From: CAZPBN01 sp964584935
GTDB taxonomy: Bacteria > Acidobacteriota > Aminicenantia > Aminicenantales > Aminicenantaceae
Assembly: GCA_964584935.1 (NCBI GenBank)
Contig: CAZPBN010000003.1
Location: 91,521 to 155,520, forward strand
DNA length: 64,000 nt
Reading direction: 5' to 3'
Shown here piece by piece: positions 15,001 through 22,697 of this stretch (its first letter is position 1; every line of letters begins with the position of its first letter). The notes beneath the pieces are model-generated. The model ran no database searches, was not told the origin of the DNA, and saw only the letters and a list, made by a program, of their open reading frames with translations. A program made the translations under genes and the position numbers.

Positions 15001-17089
15001 GAGCTATGAATCTGTGCTCCAGTCAGTGGGGATATCAGTGAGTCTCCTGCCTGTTTCTGAATTTGAAAGACTTCCTGAAAAGATAAATCTCCTGGTCATC
15101 CCTGAAGCTTCTGCCCTCGGGCTTCAAGATGCCCAGATCCAGGTCCTCATAGACCTCTTGGAACAGGGTCAGATTTCTGTGATAACCAGTGGATACAGTC
15201 CTCTTTCAGATGCCCTGGGGATAGAGAAAACCGAACAAATGATTCAAGTGAAAAAGCCTCAAGACCTGTCCTATCCTGACCTTGAAATCATTTGGCCTGA
15301 GTCAGTTGAGTTTCAAGTTTTTGAAGCGCCAGGGGAGGCGGAATACATTTACCAGGACTCCCAGACCAGAAAGCCGTTAATGGTTTCTGTACCCAGAGGC
15401 AAAGGAAAATTTTTGTACTCAGGTCTTCTTTTTGACACAGAGAGCACTCAGGGGATAACCAGGTATCCTCATTTTCTCACACACATGTTCCGGACCCTGG
15501 AAGTGTTCCCGCTTCTCCGGGGAAGGGGAACGGAAGTTTTTTTTAATCCAGCCGAAAGAGAAGAGATTGCTGTAGAAGACCTGGTGAGATTCTGGAAGCG
15601 CAGCGGAGTCACCCTTATCCATGCAGCAAGCTGGCATATTTATCCGGAGTGGACTTATGACTATGAGCAGCTTATCCACCTGGCCCACAATAATTCTATG
15701 CTGGTCTATGCATGGCTGGAACCTCCTCTTGTCCATCAGATATTTTGGCAGGACAATCCTGAATGGAGGGAGAAAAACGCTCAAGGAGAGACTCCTGAAG
15801 AGACCTGGAGATTTCCTATAGCCTTAGGAGATTGCTCTGCACGAAAAGGAGCTTTAAAAGAGTGGAAGAGAATCCTGGAGGAATATCAGTGGGACGGAGT
15901 GACAGTTAACCGGTTGGGATTTGAGTCTACATTCCCCCCGGACCCCAAAACCATGACCCCTTTTCATCCCAGTGTTCGCCAGCAGTTTAAAGAGCAAAAG
16001 GGATTTGACCCGGTTGAACTTTTCAATCAGTCATCGCCCTATTTCTGGGAAACAAACCCTTCTGCCTTAAATCAGTATCTGGATTTCCGCCGCGCTCTTT
16101 CCGAGGAATATCTAGAAAGCCTTCTCCTCATGCTCCAAGAACTCAGAGAACAGCAAAAAAGGACTATCGAGCTCATTCTCACCTATGATGCCCGTAGAAA
16201 AGACCCAGGAATTTCTTTCTCTAAACTTCAAAAAATAAAGTCCTCGCATCAGGCTCTCTGGCAGTATATCCCCGAATTTGAAAAGCAGTGGACAGCTCCT
16301 CCCCTGGGCTTTGACCTCATTCAGCTCAATGTCTCTCCCCCTAATCACGACAGTTTTATTCCGGGCGTTACCACTTTTTATCCTACCGGCTCTGCTTTAT
16401 ATAAGGAGCTTCAAGATCTGCTCCATGATAACCAGCGGTTTATTATTTATTCTGAGAACTCCCTCTATGAGGTCGATACTCAAATGATGCCTTTTGTGCT
16501 GAGTGCTGAAAGCTCTTTGAGGTGGAGGAGAGACCAGCTGCAGATTCAATCCAAAACAGGAGGAGAGTTTTCTTTAGCCGGCGAAAAAACCCTTCCCCTG
16601 TACCTAGATGGAAAGCTGGCGGGTTCTTTTTATAAAAACCGCTTAATAGTGCCTTCTGGCAAACATGTCCTTGAGATAAGATCCGGACCTACAGGACTTC
16701 TCAAACCCTTAAAATCCTCCACCCGGGTAGTGGATTTTTCAGGCAAACTCAACAAGATTGAAGTAAAATGGCGAGGAATTTCAGTGGATTATGAAGCTGA
16801 GAGAGGATCTTTTCTGGTGATAACAGATAAACCTTCGATAATCCTTTTAAACGGAAAAAAACAGGACTTGTTCATAGAGGAGGGGCCGAGAGGGTGGACT
16901 CTTTATCTTCCTCCGGGCCGTGCAACAGCAGAGGTCATAACCCGCAGTCATTCAGAGTTTATTCTCTCTGTATTCAGCTTAGGTTTATCCAATCTGATTG
17001 TGCTTATAAGCGCTCTAGCTATATTCACTTTACTGATTTTATTTTTAATCCTGCAAATGAGAAGAATTATTCAAAGGAAGAAAACCTAA
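12071..17089 (+). CDS. Giant membrane protein: GH-like - deacetylase-like (DUF2334) - GH-like
   Basis: A 1672-residue, apparently periplasm-facing protein. Order: anchor helix (about 12-28); a TIM-barrel glycoside-hydrolase-like module (about 45-400, with VFAWLPVMNHRGAWEANPEW and SRNEDARAWWKGF); a DUF2334 polysaccharide-deacetylase-like module (about 405-860) with metal-type residues D613 in RIEDVHP and H679/H683 in HGVTHQRY; a linker with a GATase-like region; a second GH-like module (about 1150-1480) that repeats the first (AWLEPPLVHQIFW, NPEWREKNAQGE); a beta-rich tail and a C-terminal helix (about 1635-1663). The logic resembles PgaB (deacetylase plus hydrolase) or PelA. It is followed with one-base overlap by a PgaC-like synthase, so it likely trims and deacetylates the polymer on export. 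Confidence 0.75.
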   Translation: MPQKPLRKKISLFVLLILIAVWAVLGIKFYRQWSLHRDVSRYITTPSLKPTLQRIKAVRFDPSFYYQGKRPSELAKELAHRWQEAGINLVFFRAYDPSYGAFYRTNYLHNKQGEFGRYDLLKHILKACAKKKIAVFAWLPVMNHRGAWEANPEWRERNAQGEAYSASGLEFPLCSRNEDARAWWKGFIQDLLQNYSELAGVDFAEPVVSWQEESACFCELCREAQENSKASQDNPENIRAQPLTTLLHQSFLQVHQFHKKASLTFVATARESGELFSWGEIKKQTGLDLDSLLSVSRSLQPDFISPEFIWQEWKSRFDKESGESPVFSPKWAAWAYKEFIQNLNYPVKVVPHLEATDFPDVSVSRQHLAASLRETLKAGASGFDVYSSSLLDKKRAWGILKEVDRWVKVKSCLVLYDPGSNQNDAIQTGELLRHFHAQVELKSLEQYQPGLINQYDNVFYAGTEQETLIPRELIEDIENLQTTFCWLGFNVKQLLSEPQISQKLGIQFIESVKDGFVKVKYKNQVLTKDAPWTQLVKVTDPLRCQVMAFTYDKDQSEEFPYALRSGRRFWLFADLPSSYAVEGGRFLVFADLLHDILEEDHVSQTLAMVRIEDVHPLSDPQNLKKIANFLYRRKVPFQVAFTPFYVNPEENLHTSLSEQPALVSALRHMVRKGGVLVLHGVTHQRYSETTTDYEFWDPVNDAPVQGQTPTTMQQRVEWGLRECWLNGLYPLLWETPHYAASQDFYSVISQIFSTAMERRQAIDRIGTDQYLPYTLSSDRYNQTMVPENLGYVPLNNPDPQVILKPAAHMKVVRDGVASFFFHPFVDVEVLKTLVRRLQKEGFVFTNPASLPLKVKTSLGLLQNSSGSVTVSPPYSLGWEKLLFSPGILKKQKEFTAFPGEKIEKRVSLSPKELYALHFLNPVEETVREAQKRPDLKKPAPIHALKKVADYQGEEAEVPTALLLHPAEAEDHQQNERMSYESVLQSVGISVSLLPVSEFERLPEKINLLVIPEASALGLQDAQIQVLIDLLEQGQISVITSGYSPLSDALGIEKTEQMIQVKKPQDLSYPDLEIIWPESVEFQVFEAPGEAEYIYQDSQTRKPLMVSVPRGKGKFLYSGLLFDTESTQGITRYPHFLTHMFRTLEVFPLLRGRGTEVFFNPAEREEIAVEDLVRFWKRSGVTLIHAASWHIYPEWTYDYEQLIHLAHNNSMLVYAWLEPPLVHQIFWQDNPEWREKNAQGETPEETWRFPIALGDCSARKGALKEWKRILEEYQWDGVTVNRLGFESTFPPDPKTMTPFHPSVRQQFKEQKGFDPVELFNQSSPYFWETNPSALNQYLDFRRALSEEYLESLLLMLQELREQQKRTIELILTYDARRKDPGISFSKLQKIKSSHQALWQYIPEFEKQWTAPPLGFDLIQLNVSPPNHDSFIPGVTTFYPTGSALYKELQDLLHDNQRFIIYSENSLYEVDTQMMPFVLSAESSLRWRRDQLQIQSKTGGEFSLAGEKTLPLYLDGKLAGSFYKNRLIVPSGKHVLEIRSGPTGLLKPLKSSTRVVDFSGKLNKIEVKWRGISVDYEAERGSFLVITDKPSIILLNGKKQDLFIEEGPRGWTLYLPPGRATAEVITRSHSEFILSVFSLGLSNLIVLISALAIFTLLILFLILQMRRIIQRKKT

Positions 17090-18378
17090 TGGCTTTTAGC
17101 AGCGGTTTCCTGGAAGCTCTGTTTTTAACTGCTGTGGCCATACTCTGGTCCATGATCTTTTATCAGCTTTTTTTCGCTTTTGCCGGATCTATTTTTTATA
17201 GAAACTCTTTAAAAGAGAAAAAAGACTTAGATAAACAAAAAGCCGGAGAACTTCCCCCTGTTTCTCTCCTTATTCCGGCTCACAATGAAGCTCTGGTCAT
17301 TGAGAAGACTCTTGAGTCTCTTTTAGCTTTAGACTATCCAGCAGAAAAAATGGAGGTCATTGTGGTCAATGATGGCTCTACAGATGCTACCCCCGAAATA
17401 GTTAAGGCATTTTCTTTAAGAGATTCCCGGGTCAGGCTATTCAATGTCCCGAAAAAGCAAGCCGCCAGAGGAAAGCCTCATGCCTTGAATCTGGGCTTCC
17501 ACAAAGCCAAGCATCCCTTTATAGCCATCTATGATGCGGACAACACTCCAGAGCTTTCTTCGCTCCGTTATTTGATGGAGAACATAACCCAAAACCCCCG
17601 CTTGGCAGCTGCTTTTGGAAAGTTCAGGACCCGAAACCGCCGAAAAAATCTATTGACCCGGTTTATCAACATGGAAACGCTCTCGTTCCAGCTTATTATT
17701 CAGGCTGGACGCTCTCAGATTCTGAACCTAGCCATGCTGCCGGGCACTAATTTTGTGATCCGCCGGGACATCCTGGAAAAATACGGGGGATGGGATGAAA
17801 AAGCTCTCACTGAGGACACAGAGCTGAGCATCCGGATGTTTCAAAAGGGGGACCGGATCAAATTTGTCCCTTATGCCGTGACATGGGAAGAAGAGCCAGA
17901 AAAATGGGGGAGTTGGCTTAGGCAGAGGACCCGGTGGATCAGGGGAAATATCTATATTCTCAGAAAATTTTTACTTCCTTCCCTTCGCCAGAAAAAGTTT
18001 GGGGTGATTCTGGAGCTGGGGTATATATTTTTGCTGTATTATTTATTTTTAGGCTCTATTCTGCTTTCCCATTTGTTTTTTATCTCAAGCGGGGTGGCGC
18101 TTATTGCGGTCCGCTCCCCAGGCCCTTACTTTATGGTCTGGATATGCGCTTTTCTCTTATTTGTGATTGAGATCATGATGACAGCTGCCCTGGAAAAAGA
18201 GACATTTTGGGATAACTTAGGGGTGGTGGTTTTGATGTACTTTACTTACTGTCAAGGATGGATTATATTAGTGTGTCGGGCTTTTTATCAAGAGTTTATT
18301 AATAATAAAGCTCTTGAATGGGAGAAAACCCCTCGGTTTGCCTCTTCTAGAGAAAAAAAAGAGAATTTTAAGCATTGA
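17089..18378 (+). CDS. Processive family 2 glycosyltransferase (PgaC-like synthase)
   Basis: Inner-membrane polymerising glycosyltransferase, 429 residues. An N-terminal helix (residues about 8-36) precedes the GT2 catalytic domain: LLIPAHNEALVIEKTLESL, VVNDGSTDATPEI (about 93), YDADNTPE (about 148), TEDTELSIRM (about 241) and the QxxRW motif in RQRTRWIRGN (about 278). These mark a processive synthase such as PgaC, hyaluronan or cellulose synthases. Three or four helices follow. The ATG at 17089 overlaps the stop of the preceding gene by one base (TAATG), which fixes the start; the frame is open further upstream but that would lie within the previous gene. The donor sugar is not readable; the neighbouring WecB suggests an N-acetylhexosamine. 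Confidence 0.9.
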   Translation: MAFSSGFLEALFLTAVAILWSMIFYQLFFAFAGSIFYRNSLKEKKDLDKQKAGELPPVSLLIPAHNEALVIEKTLESLLALDYPAEKMEVIVVNDGSTDATPEIVKAFSLRDSRVRLFNVPKKQAARGKPHALNLGFHKAKHPFIAIYDADNTPELSSLRYLMENITQNPRLAAAFGKFRTRNRRKNLLTRFINMETLSFQLIIQAGRSQILNLAMLPGTNFVIRRDILEKYGGWDEKALTEDTELSIRMFQKGDRIKFVPYAVTWEEEPEKWGSWLRQRTRWIRGNIYILRKFLLPSLRQKKFGVILELGYIFLLYYLFLGSILLSHLFFISSGVALIAVRSPGPYFMVWICAFLLFVIEIMMTAALEKETFWDNLGVVVLMYFTYCQGWIILVCRAFYQEFINNKALEWEKTPRFASSREKKENFKH

Positions 18379-18400
18379 GTCGGAAAAATGACTCAATGCT
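18371..18400 (+). other. Strong hairpin overlapping the synthase stop codon
   Basis: AGCATTGAGTC and GACTCAATGCT form a perfect 11-base stem with an 8-base loop. The stop TGA of the synthase gene lies in the left arm. An A-rich tract follows, not a T-tract, so it is more likely a message-stabilising or attenuating hairpin between the synthase and the barrel gene than a terminator. Confidence 0.65.
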
Positions 18401-18414
18401 GAAAGAGAAAAAAA

Positions 18415-19122
18415 ATGATAAGAAGAGAAACCGCTTTAATAAGTGTGGTGTTGATTTTAATAAGTGTGATTTGCGCAGGGGCAGAAATCCGCCCTCAGGC
18501 TGGAGTAGAAAGTTACCTGGGGCCTAACAAATTCTTTTCTCTGACTCCCTGGGCTGGTGTTCGGGTCAATCTGACCAAAAAGTCTTCACTCCTCGTGAAA
18601 TATTATCTTCACAACCTCCAGTATGATTACCTCGATGAGCTGGGAGAGACAAAGAAGAGAACGGCTCAGCTTAATAACTTTACTACAGCAGTCTATGCTC
18701 AGAAATGGGGGCATGACTTTTATGTTGCTGCCAGTTATTTTTCAGGAACCGATGACTACACAGCTCTGGCCTTGGACATCGGCACAGAACTCCGTTTGAT
18801 TAAAAGAACGGCTTTTTCCATAGGATTTTATTATTTAAATGAAGATTCCATTCTCTGGTATCCGGAAGAAGAATCCCGCCGGATTGCCTTGTATTCTGTT
18901 AAAGGCCAGTTCAGGTATACTTTGTTAGAGGGACTTTCTTTAGGCCCTACTTTTAATCTCTATAAGAATTCAGAACAAGTCAATGCCTCCTCATGGGGAA
19001 TACGTATCCAGTTTGTTAAAGACCCTGTTTATATCCATCTGTCTTACTACCGGTACACTGAGTCAGCCCAGTACCGGTTTTCCGGGGACTTTTTTTCTTT
19101 GGGAGTGAATTTGTATTATTGA
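18415..19122 (+). CDS. Outer-membrane beta-barrel protein of the polysaccharide locus
   Basis: A 235-residue exported protein. Signal peptide about residues 1-23 (TALISVVLILISVICAGA). The mature part is a run of amphipathic strands with aromatic girdles (SLLVKYYLHNLQYDY, HDFYVAASYFSGTDDY, VYIHLSYYRYTESAQY) and ends in an aromatic residue (GVNLYY), the usual barrel-assembly signal. Its size predicts about 10-12 strands. Placed after the synthase, it could be the outer-membrane exit for the polymer, in the place PgaA or YaiO-like barrels hold elsewhere; no TPR region is present. Family not identified. Confidence 0.75.
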   Translation: MIRRETALISVVLILISVICAGAEIRPQAGVESYLGPNKFFSLTPWAGVRVNLTKKSSLLVKYYLHNLQYDYLDELGETKKRTAQLNNFTTAVYAQKWGHDFYVAASYFSGTDDYTALALDIGTELRLIKRTAFSIGFYYLNEDSILWYPEEESRRIALYSVKGQFRYTLLEGLSLGPTFNLYKNSEQVNASSWGIRIQFVKDPVYIHLSYYRYTESAQYRFSGDFFSLGVNLYY

Positions 19123-19600
19123 TTTCTTTAAAGCTTAGACCTTCCCCCAACCCCCTTTTTGGTTCCTGCCATCAACCCTTCACAATCAATCCCTAAAGCA
19201 TGACACCTGAATAAATAAGCCTGTTTCAGGGGAATTTTCTCCCACTTGTTTTAATTTTTTTTGGATAAATCCATTGCAAAAATACCTGAATTCAATAAAA
19301 GAGGAATCACAGAAGAGTTATGGAGCGGCGTGTCTCAGCACACAGCAGGAGAAGTTCCCCACGGGCTAGGTGGAGCGCGGACGGAGATATGCCGCGACAG
19401 GATCACACAGTATGCTTATTGAGTACTTCTCCCTCAAGGAAATTGCTGACATATTGCCTGAAATCAGATTGAGCCCTTATTCCAAAAAAAAATGGAAAAG
19501 AATCATTGACGTCTATGGAAAAACCAAAAGAAAATAAAAACAAAAGAGGCTGTTCTATTTTTTTCTTAGAGTAGAAATTTTCTTAAACGTTAAAAAAGGG
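19123..19600 (+). other. Gene-poor stretch with a GC-rich, possibly structured block
   Basis: No convincing gene. At about 19320-19415 the sequence is much richer in G and C than its surroundings and contains short stems such as CGCGG/CCGCG (around 19376-19396). An open frame 19412-19537 could code 41 residues (MLIEYFSLKEIADILPEI at the start, lysine-rich end) that I do not recognise. The block may be a decayed foreign gene or an RNA element. Confidence 0.35.
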
Positions 19601-19976
19601 GGTTCTTCGCAATAATGGATACCTGAGTTGCAAAAAAAAGGACATCGTATTAAGTTCCTCTTATAAGATTTATCACAAAAAAGGAGGAACGAACGATGTC
19701 CCATTCGTTATTGTACCAATGTTTAGGGGTAAATGGCTACCATCATCTCAGGGGTTGGAGCAGCAGAGGCGTGACCTATTGGAAAGTTGTGGCACATGTC
19801 ATGCCCATGGTATCCTTAACTATTTTCTCTTCCGTATTTCAACAGCCAAAGTGGAGGGAATTAATAATCGAATAAAGGTGATTAAACGAATGGCTTATGG
19901 CTATCGCGATCTCTACTACTTTAAACTGAAAATCTACAACATCCATACCACTAGGTACTCATTAGTGTGATAAACC
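19601..19976 (+). mobile_element. Internally deleted ISL3-family element
   Basis: Terminal inverted repeats are visible: left end GGTTCTTCGCAATAATGG (from 19601) and, on the other strand, right end GGTTTATCACACTAATGA (from 19976), with TACCT in both. Inside, an ATG at 19696 opens with SHSLLYQCLGVNGYHHLRG, the N-terminus of ISL3 transposases, and a second frame ends with VEGINNRIKVIKRMAYGYRD, their C-terminus. The roughly 300 residues between are deleted, so the element cannot move by itself. No clear 8-base target duplication is seen. Confidence 0.8.
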
Positions 19977-20510
19977 TTTTTTTTGGTGGCCACTCGTATG
20001 GCCCTTTTCCTTCTTGTGGCCCATCTTGCCGTGTCCGTGGTGTGATCCCTTGCAATCCATACTCCGGCCAAAGCCCATGTGACCACTTCCCATGTGTGTT
20101 CCAAAATGAGCGCAGGCGTTATCGAAGATCTTTTTTTGTTCTTCATTAAGAATTTTCCTTACTTCCAGATGATGCGCATAGGATTTCTTCTGGAGTTCTG
20201 CTCGAACCTGGGCGATCTCATCAATCTTGGCGTTAATTTTTTCAGTCTCAGCGTTTTCTAATCTCAGCTGGCGAAATTCAAGCATCTTGGTCTGAAGTTT
20301 TGTCTTCAGAGGAAGCATTTCTTTCTGAAAATCAAGCCTCATCTTCTGCAGTTCCTCCTTCTGTTCAGCGGAGAGGTTTAGCTTGCTTTGACACGACATT
20401 CCCTGATGCATCATAGGCTTCTTTTCCGGAGCCTTTTGGGCGAGACCCGGAGTAGCGGCTGCAAGAGCCACCACTAACATTCCTACCATTGATGTTTTGA
20501 AATTTTTCAT
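19962..20510 (-). CDS. Spy/CpxP-like periplasmic metal-stress protein, C-terminus replaced by an IS end
   Basis: A 182-residue exported protein: signal peptide (SMVGMLVVALAAATPGLA), LNLSAEQKEELQKMRLDF near residue 45 (an LTxxQ-type motif), a long helix, and a His/Gly/Lys-rich tail (GSHHGHGKMGHKKEKGH) suited to metal binding. The last residues, GLSH, and the TAA stop are encoded by the terminal repeat of the neighbouring ISL3 remnant, so the insertion has rewritten its C-terminus. ATG 20510 is chosen because GGAGG lies five bases upstream; a TTG further up would sit on the ribosome site. It is the last gene of the ECF-sigma operon. Confidence 0.75.
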   Translation of the reverse strand: MKNFKTSMVGMLVVALAAATPGLAQKAPEKKPMMHQGMSCQSKLNLSAEQKEELQKMRLDFQKEMLPLKTKLQTKMLEFRQLRLENAETEKINAKIDEIAQVRAELQKKSYAHHLEVRKILNEEQKKIFDNACAHFGTHMGSGHMGFGRSMDCKGSHHGHGKMGHKKEKGHTSGHQKKGLSH

Positions 20511-20536
20511 TTTTTCCTCCAAATAACGTTAGATTT

Positions 20537-21088
20537 TTATTGGTGCACCATTTGATTGGTACAAGATTCGTTTTCTATCTTTTTCTTTTTCCTCTCTTTA
20601 GGGGCAGAGTTTTTCCCTGATTGGTGGTGAGCTCCCATTCCATGGCCGCAGACGTGTTGCTCGAACACATAGAAGTAATGTTTGCGTTGCTTAGGATTAA
20701 GAATGGATTTTTCCTGGAGAAGTTTTTTCACTGCTTCTTTCTGGATCTCGGCCTGGAGCTGGCTGATTTCATCCACCAGAGAGTTGATGCGTTTTAAGTT
20801 TGGTTTTTCACTCTGGATTTCTTCAAGGAGCAATTTATCTTTTTCCTGGATCTCCTGCACAGTGGGTTGTATTTCCTGTTTGTAGGCTTTCCGATGAGCT
20901 CTCAATCTTTCATGCTGTTGGGGAGTTAAGTTGAGTTCTTCCTGGAGAGAGCTCTCAGTTTCTGCTGGTTCTGGAGAAGGGCTTTTTTGGAAAAGCAGCC
21001 GGTTGTAAGCCAGAGTAAGAAGAGCAGTGAGGTTTATGGCCAACAGGAAAACAAGGGCGTAAATCAGAAACTTATTGCTTTTTCTCAT
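20537..21088 (-). CDS. Membrane-anchored Spy/CpxP-like heavy-metal sensor protein
   Basis: 183 residues with an N-terminal anchor (FLIYALVFLLAINLTALLTL) and a periplasmic helical domain containing LNLTPQQHERLRAHRKAYK, the LTxxQ hallmark, plus a second related helix (KSILNPKQRKHYFYVFEQH). The tail has Cys and His residues (HVCGHGMGAHH). Proteins of this layout (CnrX/ZraP/CpxP kin) bind metals or misfolded proteins and pass a signal to an anti-sigma factor. Its ATG overlaps the stop of the anti-sigma gene by four bases (ATGA), supporting a joint pathway. The sensed signal is not known. Confidence 0.75.
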   Translation of the reverse strand: MRKSNKFLIYALVFLLAINLTALLTLAYNRLLFQKSPSPEPAETESSLQEELNLTPQQHERLRAHRKAYKQEIQPTVQEIQEKDKLLLEEIQSEKPNLKRINSLVDEISQLQAEIQKEAVKKLLQEKSILNPKQRKHYFYVFEQHVCGHGMGAHHQSGKNSAPKERKKKKIENESCTNQMVHQ

Positions 21089-21573
21089 GAGTTGTTCTCC
21101 TCTTCATCACTGTTTAAGTTGAGGTAGACTTCAGCAAAGGAACCTGAGGGAATCTTTTCAAATCCGTTGGAATACTCAGAAATAACCTGGGAATAAGACT
21201 GAGGCTCCGTTTGGGGCTGGGTATCTCCCAGGTATTTTCCGGTGAAGACACCAAGCACGATTAGGGCGGCCAAGGGAACAGCACGCAGAAGGGGTTTCAA
21301 CTCTCCAAAAACGGTTTTAAACGAAGTCTTCCTGTTTTCGTATTCTTCAATTTTTTGGATGATTCCATTAAGAAAATCCGATGAAGGTTCCCTTTCCGGG
21401 GGAGGTTCAATTTCACTCCATAATCTGGAAAAATGTTTAACCAAACGGGAACACTTTGGACAGGAAGAGATATGAGACAAAAGTTCATTTCGGTTAGGTA
21501 TCTGGTTTGTCTTTTGTTCTGCGATTTCGGAGAGGTGAATTTTCACCTTCCGGCAATTGGAAGTTTCTTTCAT
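21085..21573 (-). CDS. Zinc-finger anti-sigma factor, membrane-bound
   Basis: Holds the ECF sigma factor inactive at the inner membrane. The 162 residues carry the ZAS motif H34-x3-C38-x2-C41 (LLSHISSCPKCSRL), a linker, one membrane helix (about residues 94-115, LLRAVPLAALIVLGVFTG) and a periplasmic tail (YSQVISEYSNGFEKIPSG). Its gene follows the sigma gene and is coupled to the next gene by ATGA. The short periplasmic part probably receives the signal from the Spy-like partner. Confidence 0.85.
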   Translation of the reverse strand: MKETSNCRKVKIHLSEIAEQKTNQIPNRNELLSHISSCPKCSRLVKHFSRLWSEIEPPPEREPSSDFLNGIIQKIEEYENRKTSFKTVFGELKPLLRAVPLAALIVLGVFTGKYLGDTQPQTEPQSYSQVISEYSNGFEKIPSGSFAEVYLNLNSDEEENNS

Positions 21574-21625
21574 TTCATTTCCTTTCCATTATATTAGACA
21601 CAAATTTTTCAAAAAACTTGCATCT

Positions 21626-22207
21626 TTATTTTGATTTATTCTCAATCCATTCAAGGAAAATTTCTCTGAGAGTTTTTTTGGCCCGGTGGATTCTGGATTC
21701 AACAGAGGAGAGGGATGTTTTGAGGATTTCTGCAATCTCTATGTAAGAAAGATTTTCCCAATAATAAAGGATAAAGGCTGTGCTCTGTTTTTCAGGAAGA
21801 GAGAGGACGGTTTGGCGTATGAAAGCTTTCTCTTCTTTATTTTCCAAAGATTTTTCTTGAGAAGAGCCGTGAGGAGAAGAGATTTCCTCAAGTTTTGATG
21901 AAACATTCTCTGTAAATGAGCCGGATGGATGGACCCGGTGTGGAGATTTGTTTTTCCGGTTGTAATTAAGAGAATGGTTCACTGCAATCCGGTAGAGCCA
22001 AGTAGAGAGCTTACTCTTTGAGCGGAAAGTCTTCGCTTTAATGTAGACATGGAAAAAAACTTCCTGAGCTAAATCTTCAGCGGTTTCCCTGTTTCCAGTT
22101 ATCCGCAGGCAAACATTGAACACCAGTCGGCCGTACCTGTTTACCAGCTCTTCAAAGGCGCGCTTGTCTTTTTGGGCAACCTTTTTGATCAGTTTTTCAT
22201 CATTCAT
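21626..22207 (-). CDS. ECF-type RNA polymerase sigma factor
   Basis: 193 residues with both sigma regions: region 2 (FEELVNRYGRLVFNVCLRI, EDLAQEVFFHVYIKAKTFR) and region 4 (VLSLPEKQSTAFILYYWEN, IEIAEILKTSLSSVESRIH). Region 3 is replaced by a short polar linker, as expected for ECF sigmas. The cognate anti-sigma factor lies 52 bases downstream and two CpxP/Spy-like genes follow, so the operon is a self-contained envelope or metal stress switch. ECF sigmas usually direct their own operon, but I could not read a promoter consensus upstream with confidence. Confidence 0.9.
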   Translation of the reverse strand: MNDEKLIKKVAQKDKRAFEELVNRYGRLVFNVCLRITGNRETAEDLAQEVFFHVYIKAKTFRSKSKLSTWLYRIAVNHSLNYNRKNKSPHRVHPSGSFTENVSSKLEEISSPHGSSQEKSLENKEEKAFIRQTVLSLPEKQSTAFILYYWENLSYIEIAEILKTSLSSVESRIHRAKKTLREIFLEWIENKSK

Positions 22208-22392
22208 GAAAAGTTTATCCAGGTTTCTTTCTTACTCTCTTTATTCATATTATTACAAAAAATACAGAAAAAATCTAAAAATTGGGAACAGTTCACCTGC
22301 CATTTGTCTGACTTTCATTTTTACTATACTTTACGATAAAAAATAGAGAAAAGATGCAAAATCATGAAGCTAGGGTGTTGTTTTTCAGCATT

Positions 22393-22697
22393 ATGACCAG
22401 ATATTTGCGGTGAGTTATCTAACGAGAGAGATTACCTGTGATGGTCAGAAATATGTATTTCGGAAAGTAAAAGACAGGATTTTAACGAATTCCCTTGGCA
22501 TTGAAAAAAGAGAGCATTATTTTATAGCATCCAGAGAAAGAGCTTTTTTGGACACTGTTTATTTGAATAAAAACTATTATTTTGACAATCTGTCATCCAT
22601 AAATTGGGATCAATGCTTTGATATGCTCTCTATCTACAAGAACAAGGCAATGGAGAAAAGATTGAATTCATACCACAAAATAGTCAAACATGCTTGA
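22393..22697 (+). pseudogene. Broken AbiEi antitoxin gene
   Basis: Only the C-terminal part survives: a GTG-started frame (22410) of 95 residues with ITCDGQKYVFRKVKDRILT and ASRERAFLDTVYLNKNYYF, which is the AbiEi block corresponding to HPEKAALDFVY in the intact copy at 4.0-4.6 kb. A preceding ATG at 22393 stops after six codons. The DNA-binding half is absent. It overlaps the next remnant by eight bases in the usual antitoxin-then-toxin order. Confidence 0.65.
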
